26,253 bases of DNA from CAYPZU01 sp964415395. Its GTDB lineage: Bacteria; Chlamydiota; Chlamydiia; Chlamydiales; SM23-39. The stretch covers positions 1 through 26,253 of the forward strand of contig CAYPZU010000027.1 of the NCBI GenBank assembly GCA_964415395.1, written 5' to 3'. The notes below the pieces were generated by a model. That model did no database searches. It saw only the letters and a list, made by a program, of their open reading frames with translations, and was not told the origin of the DNA. The position numbers were made by a program, and so were the translations under genes. Below, in pieces: positions 23,333 through 26,253 of the stretch (positions within the stretch are counted from its first letter, which is position 1; each line of letters begins with the position of its first letter).

Positions 23333-24307
23333 TTATAAGTCTACTCGAGAGCCTTCGATGGCGTGCTGCAGGATGCTCCCGATCTGTTCCGTTGAGCGGA
23401 TCACCTTTTCGGCTTGCCGCGTATTTTCGTTTACTTCTTCATAGTCGAGATTCGACTGGCCGTCCGACTCTTTCATCTTCGCGTCGGCGTGGGCGATTCG
23501 TTTGTCGACGGCGGCGCCGCCCACTTTAAAGGTTGCTTCCGCGCCCCCTGCGGCAGTCGCAATCCCGGCTGCAATGTGTTTCAGTTTGGCGTCGGCGTCG
23601 GCGGCGCCCGCTGCGGCGAACGCGCCGGCCTTGAAGGCCCAGACGCCTCCCGCGATGCCAAGGCCGAGCGAGAGGAAGAACATCCCCATGTCGATCCCTT
23701 GCGCGATTTTCCGCTGGAGTTCTTCCGATTTGGTGAACCAGGCGGCGACCGCTTTCCAGGCGCCGGTGTCGTTCATCACGCGGTTGAAAAGGCCAAGTCC
23801 GCCTGAGGCGATCAGAAGCGCGCCAGGACCTGCGCCTGCGCCCGTCGAAATGCAGGCGATGCCGAGGGCGATCGTCGCGGCTGATAGAACGTATTGCGCG
23901 ACGGTGCCGAGGATGCCCCAGGTGTTCCGTTTTTGGATGTCTTTGGCGTGCTCTTCAAGAGCATTTTGCCTTTCGGCTGCGAGCTTCTCGATGTCGGCCA
24001 TGTCCTGTTTGATCTGCTCGCCCAGCAGTTTCACGCTCACATCAGCCTGCTCTTCGCTTTTTTTGTGCACGTCGTTGATCAGGGCGTACATGATATTGGG
24101 CGCGCCCGACTGGCAGCGCGGCTTTTCCAAAACCGGGCGGCTTGGGAGCGTGGCGGGACGGGCTGAAGGGGCGAGCGTCGATTCGGTGGAGAGTCCTTGA
24201 GGAGCGGGTTTAAAAAGGGGAGCCAGCTCGAGTTCAGGCGCCATCGCATGAGAGGCGCGGACTTCCAGGTCGTCCCAATCAAAACTGCCAATCGCTTCAA
24301 CCGACAT
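23333..24307 (-). CDS. sctE: Putative type III secretion translocator, two-hydrophobic-region type (SctE/CopB/YopB-like)
   Basis: A 324-aa protein with a Pro/Ala-rich disordered N-terminus (25-70, the usual chaperone-binding zone), a coiled coil (about 85-127) and two hydrophobic hairpin regions (about 130-174 and 207-236), then a hydrophilic helical C-terminus. This is the signature layout of the major translocator SctE (YopB, IpaB; CopB in Chlamydia). ATG 24307 lies three bases after the LcrH-like stop, with AAGGTG upstream. It should form the host-membrane pore with the next gene product and be held by the LcrH-like chaperone before secretion. It is shorter than CopB of Chlamydia. Confidence 0.75.
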   Translation of the reverse strand: MSVEAIGSFDWDDLEVRASHAMAPELELAPLFKPAPQGLSTESTLAPSARPATLPSRPVLEKPRCQSGAPNIMYALINDVHKKSEEQADVSVKLLGEQIKQDMADIEKLAAERQNALEEHAKDIQKRNTWGILGTVAQYVLSAATIALGIACISTGAGAGPGALLIASGGLGLFNRVMNDTGAWKAVAAWFTKSEELQRKIAQGIDMGMFFLSLGLGIAGGVWAFKAGAFAAAGAADADAKLKHIAAGIATAAGGAEATFKVGGAAVDKRIAHADAKMKESDGQSNLDYEEVNENTRQAEKVIRSTEQIGSILQHAIEGSRVDL

Positions 24308-24310
24308 CGT

Positions 24311-24748
24311 TCACACCTTCCATTGTTCTTTGAGCAGCGCGATTTTCCCTTCAAGAGGATGGCCCGGGCTGATTTTTGCCGCGGCTTCGGCGAGCGCTTT
24401 GCCTCCGTCCTCTTTCCAGCTGAGCGAAAAGCACGATTCGGCAGCGTGGAAGTGGGGGTAGGGATCTTCTTTGTTCAGAAGCGCGGCCATCGCCCACGCG
24501 TGGAGAGCGTCTTTATAGCTGCCCGCTTCCTGCAGCGTCGCGCCGAGGGCGAACCAGAAGCGCGGCTCGAGGGGGCGCCGCGTGCAGAGAACGCGGAAGA
24601 CGTCGGCGGCCTCGGCCCAGCTTCCCGTGCCGTAATGGGCGTAGCCATACGCATAGAACCTCTCCACTTCCTCTTCGGAAAGTTGGAGATCCTTGCGGGG
24701 ATCCTTGAAAAGAGCTGTCAAAACGCTACTGTCTTCCAGTGTTTTCAT
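24311..24748 (-). CDS. Type III secretion translocator chaperone, LcrH/SycD family
   Basis: A 145-aa class II chaperone made of three TPR repeats (about 30-60, 63-96 and 97-130). The diagnostic blocks are RFWFALGATLQEAGSYKDALHAW and DPYPHFHAAESCF (here given as landmarks at residues 63-85 and 95-107), with the FHAAE segment especially typical of SycD/LcrH. Family members bind the disordered N-termini of both translocators in the cytosol and keep them from premature insertion. The start overlaps the end of the preceding 244-aa gene by 23 bases, indicating translational coupling. Genes for both putative translocators follow immediately. This gene anchors the assignment of the whole operon. Confidence 0.9.
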   Translation of the reverse strand: MKTLEDSSVLTALFKDPRKDLQLSEEEVERFYAYGYAHYGTGSWAEAADVFRVLCTRRPLEPRFWFALGATLQEAGSYKDALHAWAMAALLNKEDPYPHFHAAESCFSLSWKEDGGKALAEAAAKISPGHPLEGKIALLKEQWKV

Positions 24749-25460
24749 TAATTTTTCTGACTAATGAGGTGTACTCGCGGACCAGGCTTTGCAGGATCTG
24801 GACCATCGTGTTGTCGTTGTTGATCCCGGTCTGGACGTCGATCGTGATCGAAGTCTGGACTTTGGTCCTGTTCTGGTCGATAAAGGAATTCGCAAGCGAT
24901 TTGGCTTCCTGCGCTTTCTCTTTGCTGACTTTCTTTCCGTCGATCTTGACGTCGATCCCTTTCTCTTTCAGTTCGGCGATCGTGTTCATCGCTCTGTCGG
25001 ACAGCTCTCCGCCTTTCTCGCCGAGGGAGACGAATTCGGAGTTCAGCTGCAGGAGCAGGTCGATTTTCTTCTGGCACTCTTTGATCTGGGCGATGTGGTT
25101 GTTGAGCTGGACGCGGGTCGCTTCTTCTTTCAAGAGTCCGGCTTTGATCGCCTCATAGGCCAGGTTCGGGAAGGGAGTCGATGGAGCTGCTTCAGCCGCC
25201 CACTCTTCGAGTTTTTCGACCGCGCGGTTCATTCCGCCGATCGGCTGCACGTCGACAGCCTGGAGCGAGTCGGCGTAGTGGGGCTGGTCTGTCGATGCGA
25301 TGATGCGCGGGGCGATCTCGTGGGTTTTCATGTGCATCGCTGCGTCAGCGATCGTTTCGATCCGGACTCTGTCGGTAACTCCGCCAAAAGAGCCTATCTT
25401 GAAACGGTCATCGTCGATGTCGTGAATGCTGCCGATTGCAAAATCTGTTTCGCCTGCCAT
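24726..25460 (-). CDS. Unrecognised first gene of the translocator operon; possible needle-tip protein
   Basis: A 244-aa protein with no recognisable family. The N-terminal 80 residues appear mixed alpha/beta. A long helix (about 102-146) is followed by a break, a small insert containing GIDVKIDGKKVSKE (168-181), and a second long helical stretch (about 182-240) ending in a Leu/Val heptad pattern. A central helix pairing with a C-terminal helix around a small domain is the layout of needle-tip proteins such as LcrV and EspA, and lcrV directly precedes lcrH-yopB-yopD in Yersinia. I infer a possible tip or substrate role; there is no sequence match that proves it. ATG 25460 has an excellent GGAGGAGAA; the frame extends 23 codons further without support. 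Confidence 0.75.
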   Translation of the reverse strand: MAGETDFAIGSIHDIDDDRFKIGSFGGVTDRVRIETIADAAMHMKTHEIAPRIIASTDQPHYADSLQAVDVQPIGGMNRAVEKLEEWAAEAAPSTPFPNLAYEAIKAGLLKEEATRVQLNNHIAQIKECQKKIDLLLQLNSEFVSLGEKGGELSDRAMNTIAELKEKGIDVKIDGKKVSKEKAQEAKSLANSFIDQNRTKVQTSITIDVQTGINNDNTMVQILQSLVREYTSLVRKINENTGRQ

Positions 25461-25582
25461 AATTCTCCTCCATGCCTCACCGGGCGCTTTCAATATAGCC
25501 CCTCTGGAAATAGCGCGCCAGACGAGCAATTTTTTTACCCGTAGCCATTTAGGCTTCGGGCTTTAGTTTTTAAACATTCGGA

Positions 25583-25613
25583 GGGAACCGGTTCCCCATA
25601 GGGACGGGTTCCC
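25583..25613. promoter_or_regulatory. Palindrome with two alternative pairings upstream of the translocator operon
   Basis: GGGAACCGGTTCCC (25583-25596) is a perfect 14-bp palindrome. A second GGTTCCC follows at 25607-25613, so GGGAACC (25583-25589) could pair with either copy. It lies in the 235-bp gap between the translocator operon start (25460) and the end of the lipoprotein gene (25696), about 120 bp upstream of the first start codon. It could be an operator for a dimeric regulator or a terminator remnant of the upstream gene. Apart from this I see no clear promoter in the gap. Confidence 0.4.
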
Positions 25614-25695
25614 TGATAAAGGGGTGAAAATCTAAGGAGTTCTTGAATTTCCCTCAAGAGAAATAGAGGAATGGCCCGAACAGTGGGTAAAAACT

Positions 25696-26241
25696 TCAAC
25701 TTGCTTTCAGTTCATTTTCCTGCCGGTTCAGCCTTTCCCGGGCTTCCGCATAGGTTTCTTTAAAAATCCTCCGAAGCCGTCCTGTTTCGGGATCCGAAAT
25801 GTCATATTCGAAAATTCCATTAATCGAAGAAATGCAATGCAAAACGCCTCTTGGCAGCGGAGGGCCGTTGCGAGTCTCCAGAAAAATTCGAATCTCTATA
25901 TTTTTTGGTTGAAATGGATAGTTCCCTAAATAGGGGCGAATCTCAGTATCCGCATTGACTGCATCGACAAATTCATCTACTGAATCGATTAACAGCTTTT
26001 TGGCTTCTTTGATGTCGAGAGGTTTAAAGTAATTAAACGACAGCGCTAGCATTTGGATTCCATTCATCATCTGAGCCCCGGTCCCGCAAGGGTATAGCTC
26101 TTTTTCTTTCTTCAGTTTGTAAGCAACTTTTCTTCTGACAGTATTAGCTGCATCTCCTTTTTTGTTTGGGTTATGGCCGTCATACGCCATGTTGCAACCG
26201 CAGAGGAAAACAGCTAAAATAAATGCTAGAGAAGTTTTCAT
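25696..26241 (-). CDS. Small predicted lipoprotein of unknown function
   Basis: A 181-aa protein with a lipoprotein signal: a short basic N-terminus, a hydrophobic core (FILAVFL) and the lipobox LCGC with the lipidated Cys at residue 16. The mature part is mixed alpha/beta, with a KKLLIDSVDEFVDAVN helix (about 83-98) and a C-terminal amphipathic helix. I do not recognise the family. Its base composition looks more AT-rich than the translocator genes beside it. Start ATG 26241 has GGGGCAA upstream and sits 12 bases from the window end. It is transcribed in the same direction as the translocator operon but separated from it by 235 bp, so it need not belong to it. Confidence 0.75.
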   Translation of the reverse strand: MKTSLAFILAVFLCGCNMAYDGHNPNKKGDAANTVRRKVAYKLKKEKELYPCGTGAQMMNGIQMLALSFNYFKPLDIKEAKKLLIDSVDEFVDAVNADTEIRPYLGNYPFQPKNIEIRIFLETRNGPPLPRGVLHCISSINGIFEYDISDPETGRLRRIFKETYAEARERLNRQENELKAS

Positions 26242-26253
26242 TCGTATTGCCCC

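Overview
The window most resembles a member of the Chlamydiota outside the genus Chlamydia. The main reason is a block at 22.5-25.5 kb encoding a putative type III secretion translocator operon, with an LcrH/SycD-type TPR chaperone followed by a two-hairpin and a one-hairpin translocator. An MCE-type lipid transport cassette, an OppA-like lipoprotein and several large unrecognised helical proteins fit the same picture. The coding DNA looks moderately GC-rich, more so than is usual in Chlamydia, so the assignment to phylum is an inference and no genus is proposed. There are no rRNA or tRNA genes, CRISPR arrays or intact transposase genes.

Layout. 1-1.4 kb: tandem duplication of a unit of about 1085 bp carrying an unrecognised 233-codon gene, its AT-rich leader and the 3' end of a ROK sugar kinase gene. 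1.2-4.4 kb: ROK kinase, a DJ-1/PfpI protein, an alpha/beta hydrolase and a small membrane-anchored protein. 4.4-8.1 kb: a sphingosine-1-phosphate lyase-like PLP enzyme, formyltetrahydrofolate deformylase (PurU) and a secreted beta-rich protein. 8.05-8.4 kb: an intergenic block of nested palindromes including a cloverleaf-like fold, repeated in truncated form at 22.36-22.5 kb. 8.4-13.1 kb: a 727-aa protein of unknown function, an OppA-like lipoprotein and two tandem paralogous small membrane proteins. 13.2-15.3 kb: a C39-like peptidase and an MFS transporter, probably one operon. 15.3-15.9 kb: a long imperfect inverted repeat. 16-18.2 kb: a 728-aa protein of unknown function. 18.2-20.9 kb: overlapping MlaE-MlaF-MlaD genes. 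21-22.3 kb: an unusual VKOR-like membrane protein with SPW repeats. 22.5-25.5 kb: the translocator operon. 25.7-26.2 kb: a small lipoprotein.

How the genes work together. The clearest systems are (i) the MlaEFD cassette, which should move lipids between the envelope membranes, and (ii) the translocator operon. The first gene of that operon encodes a 244-aa protein in the position held by the needle-tip gene lcrV in lcrV-lcrH-yopB-yopD operons, and it has a helix / small insert / C-terminal helix layout reminiscent of tip proteins. The S1P lyase-like enzyme, with a eukaryote-like N-terminal membrane segment, suggests interference with or use of host sphingolipids. Many intergenic regions carry relics of one dispersed repeat family built from CAGGAT-type units and short palindromes.
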